From Azospirillum lipoferum 4B (GTDB taxonomy: Bacteria > Pseudomonadota > Alphaproteobacteria > Azospirillales > Azospirillaceae): a stretch of DNA of 64,000 bases. The notes under the pieces were generated by a model. The model did not search any database, was not told where the DNA came from, and was given only the letters and a program-made list of their open reading frames with translations. The translations under genes were made by a program, and so were the position numbers. How positions within the stretch are numbered: position 1 is the first letter of the stretch; the number at the start of each line of letters is the position of its first letter. The stretch covers positions 2,740,501 through 2,804,500 of the forward strand of contig NC_016622.1 of NCBI RefSeq assembly GCF_000283655.1. Reading direction: 5' to 3'. This document shows positions 33,419 through 42,248 of the stretch, piece by piece.

Positions 33419-33880
33419 ATGCCGACACGCCGACTGATGCCGGACGTCATCAAGAACCAGGAGCTGACCTGCCTGCCGCCCGGCGCCACCGTGCGCGATG
33501 CCGCCACCCTGATGGCGGAGAAGCGCATCGCCGCGGTGCTGGTCACCGAAGGGCGCACGCTGAAGGGCATCGTCACCGAACGCGACATGACCACACGGGT
33601 GGTGGCCGCCGGACTCGACCCCGACACCACGCCGCTGTCGTCCGTGATGACCGCAGATCCCGATACGCTGGTACCCTCGGCCACGGCGCTGTCCGCGCTC
33701 GACCTGATGGAACGGCGCCATTACCGCCACCTGCCCATCGCAGTGGACGGCGAAGTGGTGGGCATGGTGTCGATCCGCGACCTGTTCGCCGTCGTCCGCG
33801 CCCATCTGGAGGACGAGTTGCGCAGCCGCGAGGCCTACATGTTCGGCAGCGGCTATTCGGCGGAGGCCACGCCGGGCTGA
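33419..33880 (+). CDS. Two-CBS-domain protein
   Basis: The 153-aa soluble protein consists of two CBS motifs (CLPPGATVRDAATLMAEKRIAAVLV then GIVTERDMTTRVV; VPSATALSALDLMERRHYRHLPI then GMVSIRDLFAVV). Tandem CBS pairs bind adenine nucleotides and act as sensors. The ATG at 33419 is chosen because GAGGGAG lies 9 nt upstream; an ATG at 33410 has it too close. Target unknown. A terminator-like hairpin follows at 33928-33962. Confidence 0.88.
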   Translation: MPTRRLMPDVIKNQELTCLPPGATVRDAATLMAEKRIAAVLVTEGRTLKGIVTERDMTTRVVAAGLDPDTTPLSSVMTADPDTLVPSATALSALDLMERRHYRHLPIAVDGEVVGMVSIRDLFAVVRAHLEDELRSREAYMFGSGYSAEATPG

Positions 33881-33927
33881 GGAGCCGGGATGGGGACGAG
33901 GCTGACCTATAGGTAACGCTGCGTTGC

Positions 33928-33962
33928 GGCGGGGTCGGGTTGACCGGGCGCCCGGCCCCGCC
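33928..33962 (+). terminator. Hairpin downstream of the CBS gene
   Basis: GGCGGGGTCGGG (33928-33939) pairs with CCCGGCCCCGCC (33951-33962) with a single G-U pair and an 11-nt loop. It lies about 48 nt after the CBS stop codon and before the DUF2889 gene. No U-run is present. Confidence 0.4.
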
Positions 33963-34007
33963 GATAGTCGAGGATGAGCCATCCTAACTGCTGAACTGGA
34001 AAGCCCG

Positions 34008-34628
34008 ATGTCCGCGCCCTCGCTGTCCGCCCCCGCCGCGCGCGAGCCGATCCACACCCGTCGCGTCACCTGCCAGGGCTTCCGGCGCGCCGACGGGCTG
34101 TGGGACATCGAAGGGCACCTGACGGACGTCAAGAGTTATGGGTTCCATACCGAGGAGCGCGGGCATCTGGAGCCGGGAACGCCGATCCACCAGATGTGGA
34201 TGCGTCTGACCGTCGACGACAAGCTGACCGTCCAGGCGGTGGAGGCGGTCACCCAGGACAGCCCCTACAACGCCTGCGGCAGCATCACGCCGCAGTTCCA
34301 GAAGCTGGTCGGCCTGCGCATCGGTCCGGGCTGGACCCGTGCGGTCAAGGACCGGCTGGGCGGGCCGAAGGGCTGCACCCATCTGGTGGAACTGCTGGGC
34401 CCGCTGGCGACCACCGCCTTCCAGACCGTCTATCCGATCCTTGCCCGCGAGGCGGCCGAACGGGCGAAAGCGGCCGGCAAACCGCCCCACGACGACGGAA
34501 AGCGGCCGGCCCTGCTGAACATGTGCCACATCTTCGACAGCAACGGCGAAGTGGTGCGCAGGCATTGGCCTGCCCACTACACCGGCGAGCAAGGCGAAGG
34601 CTCCGCCCGTGGGGAAGCGGCGGATTAG
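34008..34628 (+). CDS. DUF2889 family protein
   Basis: This 206-aa protein matches DUF2889: RRVTCQGFRRADGLWDIEGHL near the start, a PIHQMWMRLTVDD segment, a CGSITPQFQKLVGLRIGPGW block and GCTHLVELLGPLATTAFQ. Members are common in alpha- and betaproteobacteria; function is not known. The conserved Cys and His residues could bind metal (inference). It is convergent with the RHH gene. Confidence 0.82.
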   Translation: MSAPSLSAPAAREPIHTRRVTCQGFRRADGLWDIEGHLTDVKSYGFHTEERGHLEPGTPIHQMWMRLTVDDKLTVQAVEAVTQDSPYNACGSITPQFQKLVGLRIGPGWTRAVKDRLGGPKGCTHLVELLGPLATTAFQTVYPILAREAAERAKAAGKPPHDDGKRPALLNMCHIFDSNGEVVRRHWPAHYTGEQGEGSARGEAAD

Positions 34629-34697
34629 GCGACGCCGCTCTGCGAAACAGCGGAAGGAAAGGCGGAGTGCGGCCGGCGGCCAGGCCGCCGCGCGCCT

Positions 34698-35177
34698 TTA
34701 TGCCTCCAGCAAGGTGCTTGGCGACGCGGATTGGCCACCGGGGGTGGGAAAGCTGCCGCCTGCCGCGACCGCGGACTGGCCGCCGTCGACGTCATCGACA
34801 GCCGGCAGTTCGAAAGGCGTGCCGATGAACGGATCGCTGCCGCCGTGGCCGGCGCGCAGATGACCATCCTCCGTGCAGGCGCGCCGGTAATAGGACGCGA
34901 TGAAGACACGCACGGCGGAGGTCAGGGTGACGTCCGCCTCCTCCGGATCGATGCCGCGGCGACGGGCCTGCTCTTCGATCCGTTCCTTGATCTGCGTGCA
35001 GAGACGATTGACGGTCAGTCCTTCCCGACGGCCGATATCCTCCAGAGCATCCCACATCGACGGTTCCAGCCGCATGCTCGTGCGATGTCCGCCGATCATG
35101 ATGTTCTGGCTTCTCAACGGTTCCACCCCTGCCTGTGGGGTGTTCACCCGCTTTTTCTTCGGCCCACGCTTCGCCAT
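34698..35177 (-). CDS. Ribbon-helix-helix domain protein
   Basis: The 159-aa protein has a lysine-rich start (MAKRGPKKKRVNTP) and a ribbon-helix-helix domain of the RHH_4 type (IMIGGHRTSMRLEPSMWDALEDIGRREG, then TVNRLC), a DNA-binding fold. The C-terminal third is Gly/Ser/Pro-rich and probably disordered. ATG at 35177 has GAAGGGG upstream. The AT-rich gap upstream holds a near-perfect 16-bp palindrome at 35339-35354 that could be an operator. Target genes unknown. Confidence 0.82.
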   Translation of the reverse strand: MAKRGPKKKRVNTPQAGVEPLRSQNIMIGGHRTSMRLEPSMWDALEDIGRREGLTVNRLCTQIKERIEEQARRRGIDPEEADVTLTSAVRVFIASYYRRACTEDGHLRAGHGGSDPFIGTPFELPAVDDVDGGQSAVAAGGSFPTPGGQSASPSTLLEA

Positions 35178-35338
35178 CCGCAGCCCCTTCCACGAAGCCG
35201 CCGGCGGACATGCGAAGTTTGTGTCCGCCACGGCGCGATAAATGGTTGCATATATCGCACTTTACTAAACGCAGCGGGAATTGCAACCACGCACGCGCCT
35301 TCCATTCTTACAACATTTTCTAAAATCGACTCGTAGTT

Positions 35339-35354
35339 GCATTCATATGTATGC
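35339..35354. promoter_or_regulatory. Near-palindrome GCATTCAT/ATGTATGC
   Basis: This 16-bp sequence has one mismatched position and lies about 160 nt upstream of the RHH gene start, in an AT-rich gap between that gene and bolA. It may be an operator for the RHH protein; position is the only support. Confidence 0.25.
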
Positions 35355-35441
35355 TATTTCGGCCTCTCAACCGCCCGTTACTTGTGCGGCGGCAAACGAG
35401 TGTTGACGCTGGGGTCCTGCCGGTAGTCGGCGAAGCTGCTG

Positions 35442-35717
35442 TCAGGCTCCTGCTTCGCCGGGGGCGTGGGTGGTCAGGCCCAGCGCATGCACCCGCTCGC
35501 GCAGTTCATCGGCCAGCAGGCCATAGACCATGCGCTGGCGCTCCACCCGCGACTTGCCGGTGAAGGCGGCGGAGACGACGGTGACGTGGAAATGGGTCTC
35601 GCCCGCGGCGTCCGCACCGGCATGGCCGGCATGGCGGGCGGAGTCGTCGACCACCTCCAGACGATCCGGCGCCAGTCCGGCTGTCAGCTTCTCGCGGATG
35701 CGGGTGGCGTATTCCAT
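35442..35717 (-). CDS. bolA: BolA family protein
   Basis: The 91-aa protein fits BolA: a short N-terminal helix ([18 protein letters not shown]), a histidine in [11 protein letters not shown] and [16 protein letters not shown]. BolA-type proteins work with monothiol glutaredoxins in iron-sulfur handling and affect cell shape and stress. A start at 35717 gives the normal N-terminus. It is divergent from the J-domain gene, with 194 nt between them, an arrangement common in alphaproteobacteria near cobST. Confidence 0.9.
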   Translation of the reverse strand: MEYATRIREKLTAGLAPDRLEVVDDSARHAGHAGADAAGETHFHVTVVSAAFTGKSRVERQRMVYGLLADELRERVHALGLTTHAPGEAGA

Positions 35718-35911
35718 GGTGGGGCCCCGGTTTCTCTCGCATGAGCGGTGGAAGGGCGGCGACCGTGGGAGCGGCTTCCCCCGGCGATCCGCACCGGAAA
35801 GGAGAGGGCGCGATTCACCGTCTGTCAAGCTCCGCGACCCGCGCGTTGCGGATGACGGAAGCCCGATTCGGCATGCTTGCCAGAGGCATCGGCTCTTCCC
35901 ATACTTGCCCG

Positions 35912-36496
35912 ATGACCAGGAACCGCGCCCGCTCCAGTTACGACAGCTACGCCGCCCCGCGTGCGGCCACCCGTGCGTGCGACCATCCCGATTGCGTCGC
36001 CGCTGGCGAATACCGTGCGCCGAAAAGCCGCAGCAGTCTCAACGAGTACTGGTGGTTCTGCCTGGACCATGTCCGGGAGTACAATCGCGCCTGGGACTAT
36101 TATGCCGGCATGTCCACCGACCAGATCGAGGCGGAGGTGCGGCGCGACACCACCTGGCAGCGGCCGAGCTGGCCGCTCGGCAAATGGGCCACGCAGGAAC
36201 GCTTCATCCGCGACCGCGTGGTCAACGGCTTCAGTTTCGAATTCGGCCAGGACACCGGCAAGACGAAGGACGAGGAAAAGGCGCAGCGGCGGAGCCACGC
36301 GCGGACCGACGAGGAAAAGGCGCTGGCCATCCTTGAACTGACGCCGCCCGTGGACTTCACGCGCATCAAGGCACGCTATCGGGAGCTTGCGAAAAAGCAC
36401 CATCCCGATGCCAACGGCGGCGACAAGGCTGCGGAAGAACGCCTGAAGGAAATCAATCAGGCCTACAATACGCTGAAAGCCTGTTATGCTGCCTGA
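35912..36496 (+). CDS. J-domain protein upstream of cobS
   Basis: This 194-aa protein has a C-terminal J domain (residues ~140-194) with the HPD motif in [11 protein letters not shown], and an N-terminal region with two Cys and an aromatic-rich segment ([21 protein letters not shown]). J proteins stimulate DnaK ATPase. The ATG at 35912 is preferred to the open frame further upstream. It is 74 nt before cobS; DnaJ-like genes are found at this place in many alphaproteobacteria, which suggests a link with cobaltochelatase assembly (inference). Confidence 0.87.
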   Translation: MTRNRARSSYDSYAAPRAATRACDHPDCVAAGEYRAPKSRSSLNEYWWFCLDHVREYNRAWDYYAGMSTDQIEAEVRRDTTWQRPSWPLGKWATQERFIRDRVVNGFSFEFGQDTGKTKDEEKAQRRSHARTDEEKALAILELTPPVDFTRIKARYRELAKKHHPDANGGDKAAEERLKEINQAYNTLKACYAA

Positions 36497-36570
36497 ACCC
36501 CCGTTGGCGGGCCGGGTCAATCCCGCGGCCGCTGGACAACCGACACTCGCTGGAACGTAAGAAACCACCC

Positions 36571-37575
36571 ATGGCTTCCCAAGGAGCGACCCAGGCCAGC
36601 TCGGCCCTGTTCGACCACAAGCCCGATACGACGGTCTCGGTGCGCGAGGTCTTCGGAATCGACAGCGACATGCAGGTGCCGGCCTTCAGCCAGCGCACGG
36701 AGCATGTGCCCGACCTCGACAGCGCCTACCGGTTCGACCGGGACACGACGCTGGCCATCCTCGCCGGCTTCGCCTACAACCGCCGCGTCATGGTCCAGGG
36801 CTATCACGGCACCGGCAAGTCGACCCACATCGAACAGGTCGCAGCCCGTCTGAACTGGCCCTGCATCCGCGTCAACCTGGACAGCCACATCAGCCGCATC
36901 GACCTGATGGGCAAGGACGCCATCGTTCTGCGCGACGGCGTGCAGGTCACCGAATACCGCGAGGGCATCCTGCCCTGGGCCCTGCAGCATGCCTGCGCCC
37001 TGGTGTTCGACGAGTATGACGCCGGCCGCCCCGACGTGATGTTCGTGATCCAGCGCGTGCTGGAGGTGGAAGGCAAGCTGACGCTGCTCGACCAGAACCG
37101 CGTCATCCGCCCGCACCCGGCCTTCCGCCTGTTCGCCACCGCGAACACCGTGGGCCTGGGCGACACCACCGGCCTGTATCATGGCACGCAGCAGATCAAC
37201 CAGGGCCAGATGGACCGCTGGAACATCGTGGCGACGCTGAACTACCTGCCGGTCGATGCCGAGGTGAAGATCGTCCAGGCCAAGGTCGCCTCCTATGACG
37301 ACGCCAGGGGCCGCGACACGGTGGCGTCGATGGTGCGTCTGGCCGACCTGACCCGTGCCGGCTTCATCAACGGCGACATCTCCACCGTCATGAGCCCGCG
37401 CACGGTCATCACCTGGGCCGAGAACGCGCGCATCTTCAACGACGTCGCCTTCGCCTTCCGCATCACCTTCCTCAACAAGTGCGACGAGGTGGAGCGGCCG
37501 ACGGTGGCCGAATACTACCAGCGCTGCTTCGGCGTGGAGTTGCCGGAGACGGGGGTCCAGGCGAACCTCGTGTGA
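36571..37575 (+). CDS. cobS: Cobaltochelatase subunit CobS
   Basis: CobS is the AAA+ subunit which, with CobT, drives insertion of Co2+ into hydrogenobyrinic acid diamide by CobN (aerobic B12 synthesis). The 334-aa protein has Walker A GYHGTGKS, Walker B ALVFDEYD, sensor-1 ATANT and the typical [15 protein letters not shown]-terminal segment. cobN is not in the window. It is separated from cobT by a 0.6-kb insert holding the GxxExxY gene. Confidence 0.95.
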   Translation: MASQGATQASSALFDHKPDTTVSVREVFGIDSDMQVPAFSQRTEHVPDLDSAYRFDRDTTLAILAGFAYNRRVMVQGYHGTGKSTHIEQVAARLNWPCIRVNLDSHISRIDLMGKDAIVLRDGVQVTEYREGILPWALQHACALVFDEYDAGRPDVMFVIQRVLEVEGKLTLLDQNRVIRPHPAFRLFATANTVGLGDTTGLYHGTQQINQGQMDRWNIVATLNYLPVDAEVKIVQAKVASYDDARGRDTVASMVRLADLTRAGFINGDISTVMSPRTVITWAENARIFNDVAFAFRITFLNKCDEVERPTVAEYYQRCFGVELPETGVQANLV

Positions 37576-37630
37576 CGATCCTGCGCCCTTGCTTTCCCTC
37601 CTGAAGTCGGGGCGCAGCACACAAGGATTC

Positions 37631-37668
37631 ACACGGATTTCACGGATCAAAACACGGATTTCACGGAT
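37631..37668 (+). repeat. Tandem repeat, left flank of GxxExxY gene
   Basis: Two copies of ACACGGATTTCACGGAT separated by CAAA (37631-37647 and 37652-37668). The start codon of the GxxExxY gene (37667) lies at the end of the second copy. The same unit occurs in reverse orientation at 38054-38091. Confidence 0.85.
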
Positions 37669-38050
37669 GAAGGTGAGCCTGGGTGCCGATCTCGACCGCT
37701 TGACCGAGCGGGTCATCGGTGCCGCCTTTGCGGTTCATGCCGCATTGGGCCATGGATTCGCAGAGCAGGTCTATAAAAAGGCCCTGTTTCGTGAGTTATC
37801 CGACGCCGGTTTGACGGCTGCCACGGAAGTGCCTTTCAAGGTGCTTTACAAAGGTGATCCCGTCGGCAGCTATTTTGCGGATCTCGTGGTCGAACAGCGG
37901 CTGATCGTGGAGTTGAAGGTTTACGAGGCTTTGATCCAAGCCCACAGCCGCCAAGTCCTGAACTATCTGCGGGCAAGCGGATTGCCGGTTGGCCTTCTGT
38001 TCAACTTCGCCGGACCAAGCCTTACGGTCAAGCGAGTACTGACACATTAG
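37667..38050 (+). CDS. GxxExxY family protein
   Basis: This 127-aa protein is a member of the GxxExxY family (PDDEXK-like nuclease fold): TERVIGAAFAVHAALGHG, GFAEQVYKKAL with the family G/E/Y residues, then DLVVEQRLIVELK with the acidic and Lys catalytic residues and NYLRASGLPVGLLFNF. Nuclease activity is inference. The gene lies between cobS and cobT, less GC-rich than both, and is bracketed by mirror-image 38-nt repeats (37631-37668 and 38054-38091), so it looks like an inserted cassette. Confidence 0.88.
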   Translation: MKVSLGADLDRLTERVIGAAFAVHAALGHGFAEQVYKKALFRELSDAGLTAATEVPFKVLYKGDPVGSYFADLVVEQRLIVELKVYEALIQAHSRQVLNYLRASGLPVGLLFNFAGPSLTVKRVLTH

Positions 38051-38053
38051 AAA

Positions 38054-38091
38054 ATCCGTGAAATCCGTGCCCAAATCCGTGAAATCCGTGT
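38054..38091 (-). repeat. Tandem repeat, right flank of GxxExxY gene
   Basis: Read on the minus strand, this gives ACACGGATTTCACGGAT (38075-38091), a 5-nt spacer and CACGGATTTCACGGAT (38054-38069), the mirror image of the left flank. The length is 38 nt on both sides. The right repeat begins 3 nt after the stop codon. Confidence 0.85.
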
Positions 38092-38155
38092 CAATCTTGC
38101 CCGCAGCTCTCCGACCTTGTCCGAAGCCGGTACCACAACCCGAAGACGCCCCGCG

Positions 38156-40027
38156 ATGACCACCCAGAACGACTCCCCCGTCGAAGCCTTCAAGCGGTCC
38201 ACGACCGCCACGGTGCGCGCCATGTCCCGGCGGGCGGAGGTGCAGGTGGGCTTTTCGTCCGATCCGCCGGGCTTGTCGGGCCAGCGGGTGCGGGTGCCGC
38301 TGCCGGCGCGCGATCTCAATCCCGTCGATGTCGCCAAGCTGCGCGGGGCGGCCGATGCCGTGGCGCTGCGGCTGCGCTATCACGACGCCACGGTGCACGC
38401 CCACCGCATGCCGCTGGGCGATGCCGCGCGTCAGGCCTACGACGCACTGGAGCAGGCGCGCTGCGAGGCGCTGGGCAGCCGCGACATGGCCGGCGTCGCC
38501 CATAACCTGGAAGCGGCGCTGGACGACCGCTACACCCGCCAGGGCCTCGACCGCGTCGAGGATCGCGGGCAGGTGCCGCTGGCCGAAGCGTTGCGGCTGA
38601 TGGCGCGCGAGGCGATGACCGGCGCACCGCCGCCGCCCGCCGCCGCCCATGCGGTCGATCTCTGGCGCCCCTGGATCGAGGAGCGGCTGGGCCGCGACAT
38701 GAAGGGGCTGGCGAATTATGCCGGCGATCAGGAGGCCTACGCCAAGGCCGTGCGTCGCCTGCTCGCCGACCTCGACATGGAAGTCGGTCAGGAAGCCGAC
38801 CAGGAAGAGGAGGAGGACCAGCAGACCCAGTCCTCCGAGGATGAGAATTCGCCCGAGAGCGGCCAGACCCGCGGCCAGGACGAGGACCAGTCCGAGTCCG
38901 AATCCATGGCCTCGTCCGAGATGCAGGACTCCTCGGAGGCCGGCGACAGCGCCGAGGAGGGCGCCGGCGAGGAAGGCGACATGGAGATGGGCGAAGGCGA
39001 GGGGGCGGAGGAGCCCGCCGGCCCCGGCCAGCCCTGGCGCAACGACGCCAACCGCCGCAACGAACCCGATCCCAACGCCTATAAGGCCTTCACCACCCAG
39101 TATGACGAGGTGGTGGACGCCGCCGACCTCTGCGACCCGGCGGAACTGGAGCGGCTGCGCCATCTGCTGGACCAGCAGCTGCAGCATCTGCAGGGCGTGA
39201 TCTCCAAGCTGGCGAACCGGCTGCAGCGCCGGCTGATGGCCAAGCAGCAGCGCTCCTGGAACTTCGACCTGGAGGAGGGCATCCTCGACGCCGCCCGGCT
39301 GGCCCGCGTCGTCGCCAACCCGGTGCTGCCGCTCTCCTTCAAGGCAGAGAAGGAGATGGATTTCCGCGACACGGTGGTGTCGCTGCTGATCGACAATTCC
39401 GGCTCGATGCGCGGCCGGCCGATCTCCATCGCCGCGATGAGCGCCGACATCCTCGCCCGCACGCTGGAACGCTGCGCGGTGAAGGTGGAGGTGCTGGGCT
39501 TCACCACCCGCGCCTGGAAGGGCGGGCAGGCGCGCGAGGCCTGGGTCGCCGCTGGCAAGCCGCCGCATCCCGGCCGGCTGAACGACCTGCGCCACATCGT
39601 CTACAAGGCCGCCGACATGCCGTGGCGCCGCGCCCGCAAGAATCTGGGCCTGATGCTGCGCGAAGGCATCCTGAAGGAGAACATCGACGGCGAGGCGCTG
39701 CAGTGGGCGCACAACCGCCTGCTCGGCCGGCCGGAACAGCGCCGCATCCTGATGGTGATCTCCGACGGCGCGCCGGTGGACGACTCCACCCTGTCGGTGA
39801 ATGCCGGCAACTATCTGGAACGCCACCTGCGCCAGACCATCGAGCAGATCGAGACCCGGTCGCCGGTGGAGCTGGTGGCGATCGGCATCGGCCACGACGT
39901 GACCCGCTACTACCGCCGCGCCGTCACAATCGTCGATGCGGAGCAGCTGGGCGGCACGATGATGAACAAGCTGGCCGAGCTGTTCGACGAGGATGACCGC
40001 CGCGGCGGCCGTCGCGGCTGGCGTTGA
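38156..40027 (+). CDS. cobT: Cobaltochelatase subunit CobT
   Basis: CobT is the VWA-type partner of CobS in the aerobic cobaltochelatase. The 623-aa protein has the [15 protein letters not shown] start, a long acidic Glu/Asp/Gln/Ser-rich middle (roughly residues 210-300) and a C-terminal von Willebrand A domain with the MIDAS motif [10 protein letters not shown] and a late SDGAP. ATG at 38156 follows the GxxExxY insert by about 100 nt. A 12-bp hairpin follows. Confidence 0.95.
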   Translation: MTTQNDSPVEAFKRSTTATVRAMSRRAEVQVGFSSDPPGLSGQRVRVPLPARDLNPVDVAKLRGAADAVALRLRYHDATVHAHRMPLGDAARQAYDALEQARCEALGSRDMAGVAHNLEAALDDRYTRQGLDRVEDRGQVPLAEALRLMAREAMTGAPPPPAAAHAVDLWRPWIEERLGRDMKGLANYAGDQEAYAKAVRRLLADLDMEVGQEADQEEEEDQQTQSSEDENSPESGQTRGQDEDQSESESMASSEMQDSSEAGDSAEEGAGEEGDMEMGEGEGAEEPAGPGQPWRNDANRRNEPDPNAYKAFTTQYDEVVDAADLCDPAELERLRHLLDQQLQHLQGVISKLANRLQRRLMAKQQRSWNFDLEEGILDAARLARVVANPVLPLSFKAEKEMDFRDTVVSLLIDNSGSMRGRPISIAAMSADILARTLERCAVKVEVLGFTTRAWKGGQAREAWVAAGKPPHPGRLNDLRHIVYKAADMPWRRARKNLGLMLREGILKENIDGEALQWAHNRLLGRPEQRRILMVISDGAPVDDSTLSVNAGNYLERHLRQTIEQIETRSPVELVAIGIGHDVTRYYRRAVTIVDAEQLGGTMMNKLAELFDEDDRRGGRRGWR

Positions 40028-40046
40028 CGTAAGGATGCAGGCGAGA

Positions 40047-40083
40047 GTGTTTCCAGCTTTATCAATGCATTAGCTGGAAACAC
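40047..40083. terminator. 12-bp perfect hairpin between convergent genes
   Basis: GTGTTTCCAGCT (40047-40058) pairs with AGCTGGAAACAC (40072-40083) around a 13-nt AT-rich loop. It is between the convergent cobT and adenylate cyclase genes, which suggests a bidirectional terminator, though no U-run is present on either strand. It is unusually AT-rich for this region. Confidence 0.5.
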
Positions 40084-40092
40084 CGGCCCGGT

Positions 40093-42141
40093 TCAGGGCG
40101 CATCCTTACCTACGAATTCCGGCTTGATGCCCTCTACCGGTCCGGGAGAAGGTGCTGGAGATGGCGTCGCATTGGCTCCCGACGGTGCCGCCACCTTTGC
40201 GGCCTCCTTCCTTTCATCCTCCGGCACCAGGCGCCAGAGTTCGGTCATGCCGGTGCGACCGCGCAGGGAACGGCCACCCTGGCGGACCAGAGTAACGGCA
40301 TTCTTGCCCTTGGCCGCAGTAACGCCGCTGGTCAGCACGATCACCTCGGCATCGCCCTGGAGTCCGCCCGACAATTCTTCGATGCGGGCGGCGACGTTCA
40401 CCGTGTCGCCGACGATGGTGTAGTTGATCCGGCTGTCGGAGCCGATGTTGCCAACCACCACCGGGCCGCTGTGCAGGCCGACGCGGACATGGATCGGCGC
40501 CTGCCCGGCGGTGACACGGCGGCGGTTGTCGGCGCGGATCGCGTGATGGATGGCAAGGGCGGCGCGCAGCGCGCGGACGGCATGGTCCTCCTGCGCTTCC
40601 GGCGCGCCCCAGAAGGCCATCAGGGAATCGCCGATGAACTTGTCCACCGTGCCGCCTTCCGCCTCGATGCAGGCGGCGAGCAGGGTGAAATGCTCGTTCA
40701 GCAGGGTGGCGGTGTCGGCGGCGGCCATATGTTCGGCCATGCGCGAGAAGCCGCGGATGTCGGTGAACATCACCGTCACCTCGCGCTGGACGGAAACGAG
40801 CCCGCCCTCGGTCTCGCGCTGGCGCATCAGGCGCAGGACCAGCGCCTTCGGCACATAGGTCTCGAACCAGCGCAGGCCCGCCACCATGGCGTTGAAGGCG
40901 GTGGCGGCGCGCGCCATCTCGCGCAGGCGGGAATCCGGCAGATCGGGGATTGCGCGGAATTCGAAGGCGCGGACGCGGTCGGCGGCCTCGGCCAGCCGGG
41001 CCACCTGCCGGCTGATCCGCCGCCCGACCAGCAGCGCCACCCCGACCGACACCAGCAGGATGGCGAAGCCGACGGCGCCGGTGATGTAGAGCCGGCGGAT
41101 CTCGACGCCCATCTCGCCATCGCGATAGCCGATGCCGATGATCCAGTCCTGCTGGCCGTATCCCGCCATGCTGCGGGTCAGGAACATGTAGTCGCTGCCC
41201 AGCACGCGCACGCCGCGCGCCTCCACCCGCTTCTTCAGCGACTGGACCGGGACGCCGCTGGTCCACAGCGCCGCCAGCGCCGGGTCGTCCACCTGATCGA
41301 TCCGCGGCAGCGGCGGCCCGTCGAGCTTGCCGGAAAAATCGAAGCTGCGGCCGACCAGCGCCGGGTGGGCCAGCACATGGCTGTGGTCGTACAGCACGAA
41401 GGCGTTCAGCCCCTGCTCCACATACAGCACCGACAGGAAGCGCGACAGGTCGCCCAGCGACACGCCGACCGCCACCTGCCCCAGATAGCGGCCGTCTCGC
41501 CGCACCGGCTGGTACAGGGTGAGGAAGCTGTTCTGCGCCTCCTTCAGCCAGCGCGGATCCGCCCAGCTGGCGGCGCTGCGGTTGGGGCCGTCCAGCACCT
41601 CCGGCGGGATGTCGCTCTCGCCCTGCATGTCGAAGGGTTCGGCGATCAGGTCGCCGTTCAGCCGGGCGACCCGGATCCCGGTCAGGTCGGGGCGGATGAA
41701 GGCCAGCCCGGTCACGTCCGGCGCGCCGGCCAGCGCGCCGCGCAGCGTGTCGGTCATCGCCGTGCCGTCATTCGCCCGCAGGTCGCCGCGCTCGATCAGC
41801 CCAGAAACGAAGCGCGCCATCTCCCGCGCGGGGTCGAGTTGGTGGCGCACCCGCACCTCCACCCCCGCCAGCGCCAGATCGGCCTTGTCGTTCAGCAGGG
41901 CGAAGGTGTTGGTGCTGGCGCTGACCAGCCCCAGGACCAGCACGCTGGCGACCGCCGCCAGCATCAGCGACCCGAAACCGGCGACCAGCACCGCGGCGAT
42001 CGGCAGCCGCAGCCGTCGCCGTCTGGCCGGCTCCGGCGCCAGCTTCGCCCGCGTCTTGCTGCCCGCCTGTCCGGCCGGTTTCGCGGCCGACGCCGGAGCG
42101 GGCAGAGGCAACTGTACGCGTGCTGAGGGGCTGTCGGGCAT
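40093..42141 (-). CDS. Membrane class III adenylate/guanylate cyclase
   Basis: The 682-aa protein has a basic N-terminus, a membrane helix (~55-85), a periplasmic sensor of the Cache type (~90-345), a second helix (~355-385), HAMP and a class III cyclase domain (~450-620). In the catalytic domain TVMFTDIRGFSRM and TVDKFIGDSLMAFWG carry the two metal-binding Asp residues, and NYTIVGDTVNVAARIE the substrate-binding Asp and the transition-state Asn/Arg. Product is probably cAMP. The C-terminal Pro/Ala-rich tail ends at 40093. ATG at 42141 is used; an earlier start gives an extra 17 residues. Confidence 0.9.
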   Translation of the reverse strand: MPDSPSARVQLPLPAPASAAKPAGQAGSKTRAKLAPEPARRRRLRLPIAAVLVAGFGSLMLAAVASVLVLGLVSASTNTFALLNDKADLALAGVEVRVRHQLDPAREMARFVSGLIERGDLRANDGTAMTDTLRGALAGAPDVTGLAFIRPDLTGIRVARLNGDLIAEPFDMQGESDIPPEVLDGPNRSAASWADPRWLKEAQNSFLTLYQPVRRDGRYLGQVAVGVSLGDLSRFLSVLYVEQGLNAFVLYDHSHVLAHPALVGRSFDFSGKLDGPPLPRIDQVDDPALAALWTSGVPVQSLKKRVEARGVRVLGSDYMFLTRSMAGYGQQDWIIGIGYRDGEMGVEIRRLYITGAVGFAILLVSVGVALLVGRRISRQVARLAEAADRVRAFEFRAIPDLPDSRLREMARAATAFNAMVAGLRWFETYVPKALVLRLMRQRETEGGLVSVQREVTVMFTDIRGFSRMAEHMAAADTATLLNEHFTLLAACIEAEGGTVDKFIGDSLMAFWGAPEAQEDHAVRALRAALAIHHAIRADNRRRVTAGQAPIHVRVGLHSGPVVVGNIGSDSRINYTIVGDTVNVAARIEELSGGLQGDAEVIVLTSGVTAAKGKNAVTLVRQGGRSLRGRTGMTELWRLVPEDERKEAAKVAAPSGANATPSPAPSPGPVEGIKPEFVGKDAP

Positions 42142-42248
42142 GCGCCGCAGCCTACCCGCCCGTAAGGTCAGGAGCAACCCGCCGGGCCGCATCCTTACGC
42201 GGATTTCATGCGGCCAAGCCGGTGCTTGCGGACTCCCCTAATCGCCCC

